Shown here in pieces: positions 44,448-51,950 of a stretch of 64,000 bases of DNA. Where the stretch lies: positions 1-64,000 of the forward strand of contig JACPNS010000014.1 of the NCBI GenBank assembly GCA_016185345.1. Reading direction: 5' to 3'. A program made the translations under genes and the position numbers. Below the pieces are notes generated by a model that was not told where the DNA came from, ran no database searches, and was given only the letters and a program-made list of their open reading frames with translations. Position 1 is the first letter of the stretch, and each line of letters starts with the position of its first letter. The stretch is from Solirubrobacterales bacterium (GTDB lineage Bacteria; Actinomycetota; Thermoleophilia; Solirubrobacterales; JACPNS01).

Positions 44448-46232
44448 GTGGAGCACGCAGATTCAATTTTGATCGCCGGTGCTCTACTCGCGCTCGCCAT
44501 CGCAACCACGCTTGTTGCCCGTCGCGCGAGAGTTCCGGGACTCGTGATTTTCTTGGTGCTCGGCATCGTCGTCGGCCCATCTGGTCTCGAAGTCGTCGAC
44601 GGCGTCGGTCTCGAAATGGCGCAGACCGTCGGCGTCATAGCACTAGCGCTGATTCTCTTTGAGGGTGGTCTTGCCTCTGGCTGGAAAGAGATCCAGCCAG
44701 TCTTCGGCGTCAGCTTCTCGCTGGCGACGGTCGGCACCCTATTGACGGCGGTCATCACTGGCCTCGGCACCGCCTACTTCCTTGACTACTCGACCCTGCA
44801 GGCGATGTTGATCGGCGGCATCGTCGCCAGCACCGACGGCGCTGCAGTGTTCGCCCTGCTGCGCGGATCGACCTTGAAGAAACGACTCGCGCGCACGCTT
44901 GAAGCCGAAGCCGGCCTGAACGATCCCGTGGCGATCCTGCTCGTGATCGGGTTCATCGACTGGATCACGTTGCCGAGCTACGGCGTGCCCGACATGGTTC
45001 TCCTTTTCATCGGGGAGATGGCGATCGGCGCGATCGTCGGTCTGGCAATCGGCTTCATCGGTGTTCGTGGGATCCGCGCCGTCGGGAATGTCACCTCCGG
45101 GCTGTATCCGGTTGCCACAGTCGCAATCGCCGCCTCAGCGTTCGGGCTGGCGCAGGTGATCCACGGCTCTGGCTTCCTGGCGGTCTACATCGCGGGATTG
45201 ATTCTCGGAAGCGCGCGGCTACCGGCAAAGCGCGCGATCACGGACTTCCACGACGGCATCGCCTGGGTCAGCCAGATCGCGGTCTTTCTCGTCCTCGGCC
45301 TGTTGTTCTCCCCGAGTTCGATGAAGTCGCTCTGGGAAGAAGCGCTCGTGGTCACGCTGCTCCTGATGTTCGTTGCCCGTCCGGTCGCGGTCTACGTCGC
45401 GACGTTTTTCGCCAAGTTTGAGTTCCGTGAGGTGGCGCTCCTTCAGTGGGCGGGAATGCGTGGTGCCGTTCCAATCGTGCTTGCGACATTTCCGCTGGTC
45501 GACGGCATTGCCGACTCGAACGCGATCTACAACATCGTCTTCTTCGTCGTGCTCGCGTCGGCGGTCTTCCAGGGCACCACGTTCGAGTTCTTTGCCACTC
45601 GCCTGAAACTCACAACGACCCACCGCGCGGTTCAGCCTCCGGTGATCCAGGCCGGCAACATCCGAAAACTCGGCGCGGAATTCTTTGAGTTCCCGATCCG
45701 AAAGGGCGATGCGATTGCGGGCCACGTCGTGCGAGAACTGCAGTTGCCCCGCGAGGCGCTCGTCAGCGTGATCGTGCGCGGTGACGAGGCGCTGCTTCCT
45801 CGTGGGTCAACCGAGCTTGAGGTCGGGGACCGGCTGCACATCTTGGTTCGCGGCTACCTGGTCAAACGAATCGAGGAACTCTTCGAACTCTGGCGAGAAG
45901 GTCCGATCGGCGAAGTTGAGCGCGAGTACGCGAGGCCGCTCGCGGGCCGTCCGGCGATTTTCTCGGTCAAGCCATGGGAGGCCGACGCCGGAGACCAGGG
46001 TGATCCTCAGGAGATCGGCGGCAGGGCCGTGGTGCGGCGCGTGCGAATTCGTCACGACCAACCGGGCGCGCTCGTCGTGCTTGAGGATGGCCGGTTTGCC
46101 GTGAGCAGTAGCGGACTCGTTGCTGCTGGGAGTCCGCCGCAGATCCGCGCCTTTGCCGTGCGCAGAATCGATCGCTCCCAGACTCGCTCTGAGCGGGCCT
46201 GGTGGCAGGAAGTCGCCGGAGCGGTCGCCTAG
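44448..46232 (+). CDS. Potassium/sodium-proton antiporter, CPA1 NhaP2-type
   Basis: 594 residues. The membrane domain of about 12 helices includes LFEGGLASG, GGIVASTDGAAVFALLR and EAEAGLNDPVAILLV, where the ND pair is typical of electroneutral CPA1 exchangers. A cytoplasmic TrkA-C-type domain (about 405-475) follows, as in NhaP2/CvrA K+/H+ antiporters, and then a further soluble tail of about 100 residues. GTG start at 44448. Confidence 0.88.
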   Translation: MEHADSILIAGALLALAIATTLVARRARVPGLVIFLVLGIVVGPSGLEVVDGVGLEMAQTVGVIALALILFEGGLASGWKEIQPVFGVSFSLATVGTLLTAVITGLGTAYFLDYSTLQAMLIGGIVASTDGAAVFALLRGSTLKKRLARTLEAEAGLNDPVAILLVIGFIDWITLPSYGVPDMVLLFIGEMAIGAIVGLAIGFIGVRGIRAVGNVTSGLYPVATVAIAASAFGLAQVIHGSGFLAVYIAGLILGSARLPAKRAITDFHDGIAWVSQIAVFLVLGLLFSPSSMKSLWEEALVVTLLLMFVARPVAVYVATFFAKFEFREVALLQWAGMRGAVPIVLATFPLVDGIADSNAIYNIVFFVVLASAVFQGTTFEFFATRLKLTTTHRAVQPPVIQAGNIRKLGAEFFEFPIRKGDAIAGHVVRELQLPREALVSVIVRGDEALLPRGSTELEVGDRLHILVRGYLVKRIEELFELWREGPIGEVEREYARPLAGRPAIFSVKPWEADAGDQGDPQEIGGRAVVRRVRIRHDQPGALVVLEDGRFAVSSSGLVAAGSPPQIRAFAVRRIDRSQTRSERAWWQEVAGAVA

Positions 46233-47140
46233 CGGGTCTTGCTGGTCTCGTTGGTCTCGCGCTCGCGCGGCGGTACGTGCCCGACCGTGTCGAGGTCGCG
46301 CGGCGTCTCGCGATGCTTCCCGAAGAAGTTGATCAGGTTGCGGTCCTTGCGGAAGACGCGGTAGGGCGTCGACTTCAGGTAGGTGCGTGCGACGAGATTG
46401 ACCTGCGTCTGAATGAACGCCGGAGGCGGCTCAACACCCATCACCTCGCGAAGCTTCGGGTCAAGCAGGCCAGAGAGCGATTGGCGCGCGAGCCACTCTC
46501 GGTTGGGCACCCAGGATGGGTACCAGCGGAGCCAGTCCTCGACCAACCCTTCGTAACAGCCGCGACCGTCGACCGTGTTGGCGTAGGTGGAATCCTCGTA
46601 GTCCAGCATCCAATCGAGAAATCCATTCCGCGTCGGCGCGGGCATTTCCAGGCCCATGTCTCGAGCGATCCCGCACCAGAAGTTCCACCGCGCCTCGCGA
46701 TCAACGGCGCTGAACGGATTGACGCCGAACTGCAATGCGAGCCGGTCGGGCTCGAGCATCACGGTGGCCAGCGTGTAGAGCTTCAGCTCATCGCTGATCA
46801 GGAAGCGGCTGTGGATCTCTTCCATGCGCTGGACTGCCGCGCGGCCCTCCTCTGACTTGTAGCCACGGCGGTAGAACTCAGTGAAGAAGATGATCGTGTC
46901 GTTGTTGCGCCTGCGCGGGTTGGTGGCGATGTCGCCGTTGCCTGAGCGATAGAGCACTTTTGCGATCGCCGGTACTGCCGCCTGGCGAGCAAAGGTGACC
47001 AGGTAGATCGAGTGTGCGAAGTAGGCGTCGGCAAACAAGACGTTCGAGACCTCTGCGGTGATCTCTTCGTCGTCGGCGACGGGGTCCAGCGAGTCGACGT
47101 AGCTGCGCAGCGCGCGGCCGGTTGTCCAGTTGTCGAACAC
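46229..47140 (-). CDS. Oxygenase MpaB / DUF2236 family protein
   Basis: 303 residues, all-helical. Segments such as ADAYFAHSIYLVTFARQAAVPAI, RNNDTIIFFTEFYRRG and NPFSAVDREARW fit the DUF2236/MpaB (latex-clearing-protein-like) family of haem or metal oxygenases. Substrate unknown. It ends convergently with the antiporter (4-base overlap). Two palindromes lie 24-68 bases upstream of its start. Confidence 0.75.
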   Translation of the reverse strand: MFDNWTTGRALRSYVDSLDPVADDEEITAEVSNVLFADAYFAHSIYLVTFARQAAVPAIAKVLYRSGNGDIATNPRRRNNDTIIFFTEFYRRGYKSEEGRAAVQRMEEIHSRFLISDELKLYTLATVMLEPDRLALQFGVNPFSAVDREARWNFWCGIARDMGLEMPAPTRNGFLDWMLDYEDSTYANTVDGRGCYEGLVEDWLRWYPSWVPNREWLARQSLSGLLDPKLREVMGVEPPPAFIQTQVNLVARTYLKSTPYRVFRKDRNLINFFGKHRETPRDLDTVGHVPPRERETNETSKTR

Positions 47141-47163
47141 TCGGACTCAACAGTAACAATCGA

Positions 47164-47208
47164 ACTGGCTAGTCAGCCAGTGAATGAGTTGGCTTGTCGA
47201 CAAGCCAA
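47164..47208. promoter_or_regulatory. Twin palindromes upstream of the MpaB-family gene
   Basis: ACTGGCT-AGTC-AGCCAGT (47164-47181) and the perfect 20-bp palindrome TTGGCTTGTCGACAAGCCAA (47189-47208) share TGGCT/AGCCA arms. They lie 24 and 49 bases before the start of the minus-strand MpaB gene, suggesting operators for a dimeric (TetR-like) repressor. No such regulator gene is adjacent. Confidence 0.55.
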
Positions 47209-47221
47209 ATTCGGCAGGCTT

Positions 47222-47335
47222 CTAAGAAGGGTCTGCGAGCGCCTTCAGCACAAGATCATCATGCTTCTTCGGCTGAACCTTCGGCAGGTACTCGGCGTTC
47301 TTCCCGCCGGGCGAGATGATGAACGTGCTGCGCTG
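47222..47335 (-). pseudogene. 3' remnant of a bcp-type peroxiredoxin gene
   Basis: The minus strand reads QRSTFIISPGGKNAEYLPK, then VQPKKHDDLVLKALADPS and stop TAG (47224-47222). The last 31 comparable residues match the intact Bcp at 49.7-50.2 kb at 22 positions by eye. The upstream part, including the active-site Cys, is missing; at about 47336 the sequence changes into a foreign methylase-like frame. This marks one edge of an accessory segment. Confidence 0.85.
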
Positions 47336-47338
47336 GAG

Positions 47339-47917
47339 ATTCGGGGCGGCCATGGGTCGCCGTCGCAGGATCAGCGCATCGGCACGGTTCCGTACATCAA
47401 GGTCTCTGATCTACGTGCCGGGATGATGAACATCAACCCGACCAACCGCATTCCTATTGAAGTCGCGCGGACATTTTGGAGAAGCGACCACTCCGGATTG
47501 CGGCCGTTCGTGCTCATCTGCCCTGAGCGAACTTCCAAAAACATCGGCGACTTCTGTGTCCTCATGCCTGGTCAAGAACAGGTCGTTTTGACCAAAGAGA
47601 TGATCGTCGTCCGAGCTGCTGAGAGTGCGCCCTTCGATCAGTTCTACTTGATGTGGGCGCTGACGCTGAGCATCGTGCGCGAGCAATGGAAGCGCGTGGT
47701 CTTCATGCAAACGAACCGCGAGGATGTTGGAAAGCGCTACAACGAGATCCGACTACCCGTACCCAAGTCGAATGACATTGCCACGGAAGTCTCGGAGTCA
47801 TTCCGGAAGTACTACTCGGAGGCTGCGAAGCTCCGCGAAGAGCTTGCGATCTATCTGGACGACGAGAAGGATCATCACTTCTTTATCTCCGGTGCCGAAC
47901 CGGAACTCGGCCCTTGA
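47339..47917 (+). pseudogene. 5'-truncated DNA methylase / HsdS-like specificity fragment
   Basis: From about 47339 the plus strand encodes GTVPYIKVSDLRAGMMNINP, SKNIGDFCVLMPGQEQVVLT and REDVGKRYNEIRLPVP, ending in DDEKDHHFFISG. The layout resembles a target-recognition domain at the C-terminus of N6-adenine DNA methylases or HsdS subunits (PYIKVSDL, then LPxP). No start codon, methylase catalytic motif or N-terminal part exists, because the frame runs straight into the antisense bcp remnant. It is about 190 codons long. Its composition is less GC-rich than the surroundings. Expression as a truncated protein is possible but unlikely. Confidence 0.6.
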
Positions 47918-47992
47918 GCCGTCGCAGCTTTCGCGCTAGCGAAATTTAGGTCACCGGTTCTTGGATCCAATCGACAAGTTCCACTAGCTCGG

Positions 47993-48382
47993 TCAAATGC
48001 GCTTCTTAACGCTCTTCGAGGCTGCGTCGTAGGTATCTGGAGGAATAACCGAACCGTGAGAGGGGTCGGCGATGGTGGGAGTGTGATCGACGCCGAACCC
48101 GAGTTCTCGTGGGATCCTCGCTGCAAACTCAACCAGGCCACAGCCCTCGTGCAATTCCGGATCGAGCACAGTAAGGGGCTCGGCGGGATCGGGGATAAGT
48201 CGGCGGAGGTGAACGGAGATCGCTTGATCTTCGCCGGTCGGCTTGAAAGAGGCCGTCGATGGTCGGCGCTTTCCGTTGTCGGTGCTCGTCGTCATGTCCG
48301 GATTGTTTGGAATCCGGTGGAGAAGTGCGTCTTCGTCGGCGATTTCGACAACGCCGGGGTTCTCGCCCTCTACAGGAGACAA
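47993..48382 (-). CDS. Third gene of the TIGR04255 cassette, unknown
   Basis: 129 residues, soluble, no signal or membrane segment. Central stretch ADEDALLHRIPNNPDM and DQAISVHLRRLIPDP, then FGVDHTPTIADPSHGSVIPP. I do not recognise a named domain; the DPSHGSV and ISVHL motifs look like conserved elements. It starts at TTG 48382, 4 bases after the stop of the preceding gene, so it is probably translated from the same mRNA. Role unknown; inferred to act with the two upstream proteins. Confidence 0.6.
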   Translation of the reverse strand: MSPVEGENPGVVEIADEDALLHRIPNNPDMTTSTDNGKRRPSTASFKPTGEDQAISVHLRRLIPDPAEPLTVLDPELHEGCGLVEFAARIPRELGFGVDHTPTIADPSHGSVIPPDTYDAASKSVKKRI

Positions 48383-48386
48383 TCGC

Positions 48387-48863
48387 CTAGTCGAGCGAGA
48401 AATTTAGGCGGTCTAGGGCCATCTCAAGAACGATGAAGTCGGCACGTTGATCCCCGTCAAACCGCCGACCAGTCACGCGATCGTTACCGATGAAAACTGG
48501 AATGTTCGAATGCGGTTCGAACTCGATCTCAAGGTCGAATCTATTCTGGGACCATTCGAGCTGGATGCCACCATCGGGAACTGGGACGATATGAGGCTGG
48601 GGGAGGCCGCGCCGAAGAGCCTCAACCGCGAAGTCGTACGCGGCACGAGCGGAGCCGTGGTCGATTGGGGTGGCCTCGTAAGTGTCCCATCCAGGCTCTA
48701 AGTCAAGAAGTTGAGAAATCTTTTCGAGCAGCGCTTTCCTCGCGTTCCGAAACGAGATCTGATGCTCTTGTGGCTCCCGTGTCTCGTCGTTCACGATTAC
48801 GACTGGTCGTGCGGATGAAGTGACGTCGGCGGACCAGGCTGATGGCGCGAATGTCGTATTCAT
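48387..48863 (-). CDS. Second gene of the TIGR04255 cassette, unknown
   Basis: 158 residues, soluble. LLDLEPGWDTYEATPID and PHIVPVPDGGIQLEWSQ followed by FDLEIEFEPHS are the notable stretches; a WDxYxAxPI...P-x-PDGGIxLEW pattern is, as I recall, seen in other sporadic small proteins next to TIGR04255 genes. Its ATG overlaps the TIGR04255 gene stop (ATGA), so they are translationally coupled. Biochemical function unknown. Confidence 0.7.
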   Translation of the reverse strand: MNTTFAPSAWSADVTSSARPVVIVNDETREPQEHQISFRNARKALLEKISQLLDLEPGWDTYEATPIDHGSARAAYDFAVEALRRGLPQPHIVPVPDGGIQLEWSQNRFDLEIEFEPHSNIPVFIGNDRVTGRRFDGDQRADFIVLEMALDRLNFSLD

Positions 48864-49645
48864 CGAGTTCTCTCCCAGTCGGTTTGGACTTGATCGCGTG
48901 TGATCGCAACTAGACAATCAACGGCATTGTCATGTGCGTGTTTGAGCGCGGTTAGAAAGTCTCCTTCTTTGACAAGCCTACGACAATTGACCTGAAATGC
49001 GACACCCTTTTGGCCCTTCGGTCCAGGCTGATCCGTCGCTGTCACCTTGATTCGTCCAGCGAATTCCTCCGCCTCCAGTAGTTTGAAAGCGAAGTCACAA
49101 CGCATTCCCTCGACGCCATCGAAAGGTGGCTCACCAGCGGCGGGCTCGATCATCCGGAGTAGTCCGGGAACAGCGCTTGTCGAGCCGGGCTCTGTCTCCA
49201 TCCAGTTCGCATAAATCAGCTCGACCAAGTCCGCTGGATTCTCCTTCCCGCCAAAGGTGCAACTCGTGGCAGCATTCACCTGCTGAATCAGTTCTTCGAG
49301 CTTGGGCTTCACGTTGTCGTACGACGGCTTGTCGTCCAATCTACGTTCGTGAATCGCGAGCCGATCATGCTGAACCTGCGCTCCCCACCGGCCGTCTTCC
49401 GAGTCGAGCGTGAGTCGGGGTGGCGGAGAGCCGAAGAAGAGGCCACCGACTTCCGTTCCGACGTTGGATTGAGGCGCTTCTGTCATTCGTGGGATCGCGG
49501 GTCCGAGGTCGGCACTTTTCCAATCTCCCAACTCGCGGATGATTTGAACCAGCGACTCAGAACCGAATCCGAGCACGGGTGCGAATTGGACGGCCGCAGT
49601 GACCTCTTGGACGGGCGGCTTGTCAAATTTCGCAGTATCGGCCAT
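48860..49645 (-). CDS. TIGR04255 family protein
   Basis: About 261 residues. The N-terminal DKPPVQEVTAAVQFAP is the hallmark start of TIGR04255, a sporadically distributed family of unknown function. The middle has RLTLDSEDGRWGAQVQHDRL, typical of its beta-sheet region, and the C-terminus has LKHAHDNAVDCLVAITRD. No catalytic motif is evident. ATG at 49645 is preferred; a GTG seven codons upstream is possible. First gene of a three-gene minus-strand cassette. Confidence 0.8.
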   Translation of the reverse strand: MADTAKFDKPPVQEVTAAVQFAPVLGFGSESLVQIIRELGDWKSADLGPAIPRMTEAPQSNVGTEVGGLFFGSPPPRLTLDSEDGRWGAQVQHDRLAIHERRLDDKPSYDNVKPKLEELIQQVNAATSCTFGGKENPADLVELIYANWMETEPGSTSAVPGLLRMIEPAAGEPPFDGVEGMRCDFAFKLLEAEEFAGRIKVTATDQPGPKGQKGVAFQVNCRRLVKEGDFLTALKHAHDNAVDCLVAITRDQVQTDWERTR

Positions 49646-49735
49646 ATATGCCAGATCGACGCCCACGCTCGTAAACCTTAAACGCGCGTCGCGCGAAAAC
49701 TCTACCTGCGGGCTACGACGTGAGTGCCAGCGCCG

Positions 49736-50200
49736 CTAACCCGCGAGCGCCTGAAGCACGAGGTCATCGTGTTTCTTCGGCTGGACTTTTGGGAGAACCG
49801 CTTTGATCCTGTCGTCCGGCGCGATTATGAAAGTCGTGCGCTGTACCCCCCAATATGTCTTGCCGTACATCGACTTCTCGACCCACTGGCCGTACTTCTC
49901 GGCGACCTTGTGGTCGGGGTCGCCGACGAGCGTGAAGGGGAGCTTGTACTTCGCCTGGAACTTCTTCAGCGCCTCGGGCGCATCCGGCGAGACGCCAACG
50001 ATCACGGCGCCGGCCTTCTCGTATTCCTTGAAGCGATCGCGGATGCCGCAAGCCTGGGTCGTGCAGCCGGGCGTATCGGCGCGCGGATAGAAGTACAACA
50101 CGAGCGTCTTGCCCTTGAAGTCGCTGAGCTTGACGGTCTCGCCGTCCTGGTTCTTCAGCGTGAAGGCGGGGGCTTTTGATCCTGGCTGCGGGGCTGACAT
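49736..50200 (-). CDS. bcp: Thioredoxin-dependent thiol peroxidase (BCP/PrxQ)
   Basis: 154 residues. AhpC/TSA fold with the peroxidatic motif YPRADTPGCTTQACGIRD; the peroxidatic Cys and a second Cys five residues on fit the PrxQ/BCP arrangement. GVQRTTFIIAP and the C-terminal VQPKKHDDLVLQAL are shared with the remnant at 47.2 kb. It reduces organic and hydrogen peroxides. It forms the right edge of the accessory segment and precedes no partner gene. Confidence 0.95.
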   Translation of the reverse strand: MSAPQPGSKAPAFTLKNQDGETVKLSDFKGKTLVLYFYPRADTPGCTTQACGIRDRFKEYEKAGAVIVGVSPDAPEALKKFQAKYKLPFTLVGDPDHKVAEKYGQWVEKSMYGKTYWGVQRTTFIIAPDDRIKAVLPKVQPKKHDDLVLQALAG

Positions 50201-50211
50201 CGGGCGAGAGA

Positions 50212-50601
50212 CTACAGCGATAGGCCGGTGGCATTTTCAGGGACTGCTGCGCCGGCGACGATCTGCCAGCGGTCATCCTCGTAAAGCCAAGTTCGGGTGT
50301 AGCGGTACGTGCCGATCACGGTCTCGCCGTTGGTCAGGACTTCCAGCTCGACCAAGAGGATCGTCAGCCCGGTCGTGCCATAGGCATGGGCCTCGATCTC
50401 GATCGGGTTCGACGCCTTGAATGTGACGAGCCCGGATTCGTACGACGCGAGATCGGCGGCCTTGTCGTAGACGGCGCCGTCTGGTCCGACGAAGCGCAGG
50501 TGATCGTGGAGCAGGCGTTCGAGCGCATTTGCGTCGTTTGCGAGCTGCGCGCGTTGCAGCGCGTGCTCGGCCTCCATCAGTGAGTCGTGGTCTGCAGCCA
50601 T
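50212..50601 (-). CDS. SnoaL/NTF2-like protein (DUF4440 type)
   Basis: About 129 residues with the cone-shaped alpha+beta fold pattern: helical N-terminus (LMEAEHALQRAQLANDANAL), DHLRFVGPDGAVYDKAADL, and C-terminal strands RTWLYEDDRWQIVAGAAVP. Such proteins bind small molecules or act as isomerases; no activity can be assigned. ATG at 50601 leaves 28 bases to the divergent RpiB-like start. It lies 11 bases upstream of bcp on the same strand and may be co-transcribed with it. Confidence 0.75.
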   Translation of the reverse strand: MAADHDSLMEAEHALQRAQLANDANALERLLHDHLRFVGPDGAVYDKAADLASYESGLVTFKASNPIEIEAHAYGTTGLTILLVELEVLTNGETVIGTYRYTRTWLYEDDRWQIVAGAAVPENATGLSL

Positions 50602-50629
50602 GTCCGCATTCAGCCTATATCTTCGGGCC

Positions 50630-51067
50630 ATGCGCATCGCGGTCTCGACGGACATGCTCAAAGGAGTTGCATTCGCGGTTGTCGAGCGACTTGAGGCGAG
50701 CGGGCATGAGGTGGTTCGGTTCGGCGCCTACGACCCGGCCGGCCGCGCGGACTGGGCGTGGGGTAGCGAAGCCGCCGCACGCGCGGTCGCCGGCGGTTCG
50801 GCCGACCAGGGAATCGTCTGCTGCTGGACCGGTACCGGTGCTTCGATCGCGGCGAACAAAGTCCGAGGCGTGAGGGCGGCACTGTGTGTTGATCCTGCGA
50901 CAGCCGAGGGCGCGCGCAGATGGAACGACGCCAACGTGCTGGCGCTCTCGCTGCGACTGACGAGCGAGCCGGTGCTTGCGGAGATCCTTGAGGCGTGGTT
51001 CGACGCGACTCCAAGTACGGAGGCTGGCGACGTGGCGAACGTCGCTCACCTCGATCAGATCGCCTGA
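50630..51067 (+). CDS. RpiB/LacA/LacB family sugar-phosphate isomerase-like protein
   Basis: 145 residues. MRIAVSTDM start, GIVCCWTGTGASIAANKVRG and RAALC with ARRWNDANVLALS are the conserved segments of the RpiB/LacAB fold. Typical members have a catalytic Cys in a CGTGxG-like loop; here the Cys lies in CCWTGTGAS. It may isomerise ribose-5-phosphate or another sugar phosphate. It ends back to back with the EamA gene. Confidence 0.82.
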   Translation: MRIAVSTDMLKGVAFAVVERLEASGHEVVRFGAYDPAGRADWAWGSEAAARAVAGGSADQGIVCCWTGTGASIAANKVRGVRAALCVDPATAEGARRWNDANVLALSLRLTSEPVLAEILEAWFDATPSTEAGDVANVAHLDQIA

Positions 51068-51937
51068 TCAAGCAGCCGCGAGCATCACAACGCCGACCAG
51101 CGCCATGACCACGCCAACGCGCTGACTCACCGCCAGCCGCTCATGCAGAAAAGCGAACGCCAGGATCACGGTGATCACTGGATAGAGCGAGCTGACCACG
51201 GATGTGATCGCGAGCTTGCCCTGCTGCGCCGCCGCAGCAAACGTGATGTTCGCCGTCACGTCGAAGAATCCGATCGTGATCGGGAAGAGCCATTCCTTGC
51301 CGCGCGGGCGGGCGCCCCAGGTCGAGCGACGTGCGCCGGCAAGCAACACGATCGACACCACCAGCGCCAATGTCGTCAGCTTCAAGGTCGCCGCGGGCCA
51401 GTAGATCGACTCCTCACCGGCCTCCGCGATCAGGGCGAAGATCGTGCCGAAGCCGATCGCCGCGACTACCGCGAGCAAGATCGACCGACGGTGCGTGGAC
51501 TCGTCGACCCCCGTCGTTTTGGCCATATCCTGCTCTCGCGAAGCCAGGATCACGCCGACGATGGCGACGATGATCGCGAAGATCGCAAAAAGCGTCAGTG
51601 ATTCACCGCGACCGATCACGCCCCACAGCACCGGGATCGCAGATCCCGTCGCCGTGATCGGCGCGACGATGCTCATCGTGCCGATCGCGAGCGCCTGGTA
51701 GAACGCGGCCAACGCAACAAGCCCAGCCACACCGGCAAACGCGGCCAGGATGAAATGCTCCTGAGTGGGTGCCGCATCTCCGCTGACCACGGTGGCGGTG
51801 CCAGAGACAAGCAACCCGCCGAACGCCGAGGCAAGCAGCACCCAGAGCAACGCAAAACGCCGTGAGGCGACGCCACCGAGGTAGTCACCGGTGCCCCACG
51901 AAACTGCTGCCGAGAGGGCCAGCACGATGGCGATCAT
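51068..51937 (-). CDS. EamA/DMT-superfamily transporter
   Basis: 289 residues, ten predicted helices formed by two EamA repeats (about 1-135 and 155-289). Motifs LSAAVSWGTGDYLGG and SSLYPVITVILAFAFLHERL are typical of the drug/metabolite transporter superfamily. Substrate unknown. ATG at 51937 has AGGAGC 7 bases upstream. Confidence 0.9.
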   Translation of the reverse strand: MIAIVLALSAAVSWGTGDYLGGVASRRFALLWVLLASAFGGLLVSGTATVVSGDAAPTQEHFILAAFAGVAGLVALAAFYQALAIGTMSIVAPITATGSAIPVLWGVIGRGESLTLFAIFAIIVAIVGVILASREQDMAKTTGVDESTHRRSILLAVVAAIGFGTIFALIAEAGEESIYWPAATLKLTTLALVVSIVLLAGARRSTWGARPRGKEWLFPITIGFFDVTANITFAAAAQQGKLAITSVVSSLYPVITVILAFAFLHERLAVSQRVGVVMALVGVVMLAAA

Positions 51938-51950
51938 CTGAAGCTCCTGG

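Noticed and set aside
47012-47338. Upstream extension of the methylase-like frame
   Set aside because: It runs antisense through the MpaB gene and the bcp remnant, so homology begins only at about 47339.
48056-48436. Plus-strand open frame across the third cassette gene
   Set aside because: Antisense to the gene at 47993-48382, which fits the operon structure and codon use better.
47222-50200. Direct-repeat attachment sites made by a site-specific integrase
   Set aside because: The two bcp ends are too divergent for fresh att duplication, and no integrase gene is present; homologous replacement is the better model.
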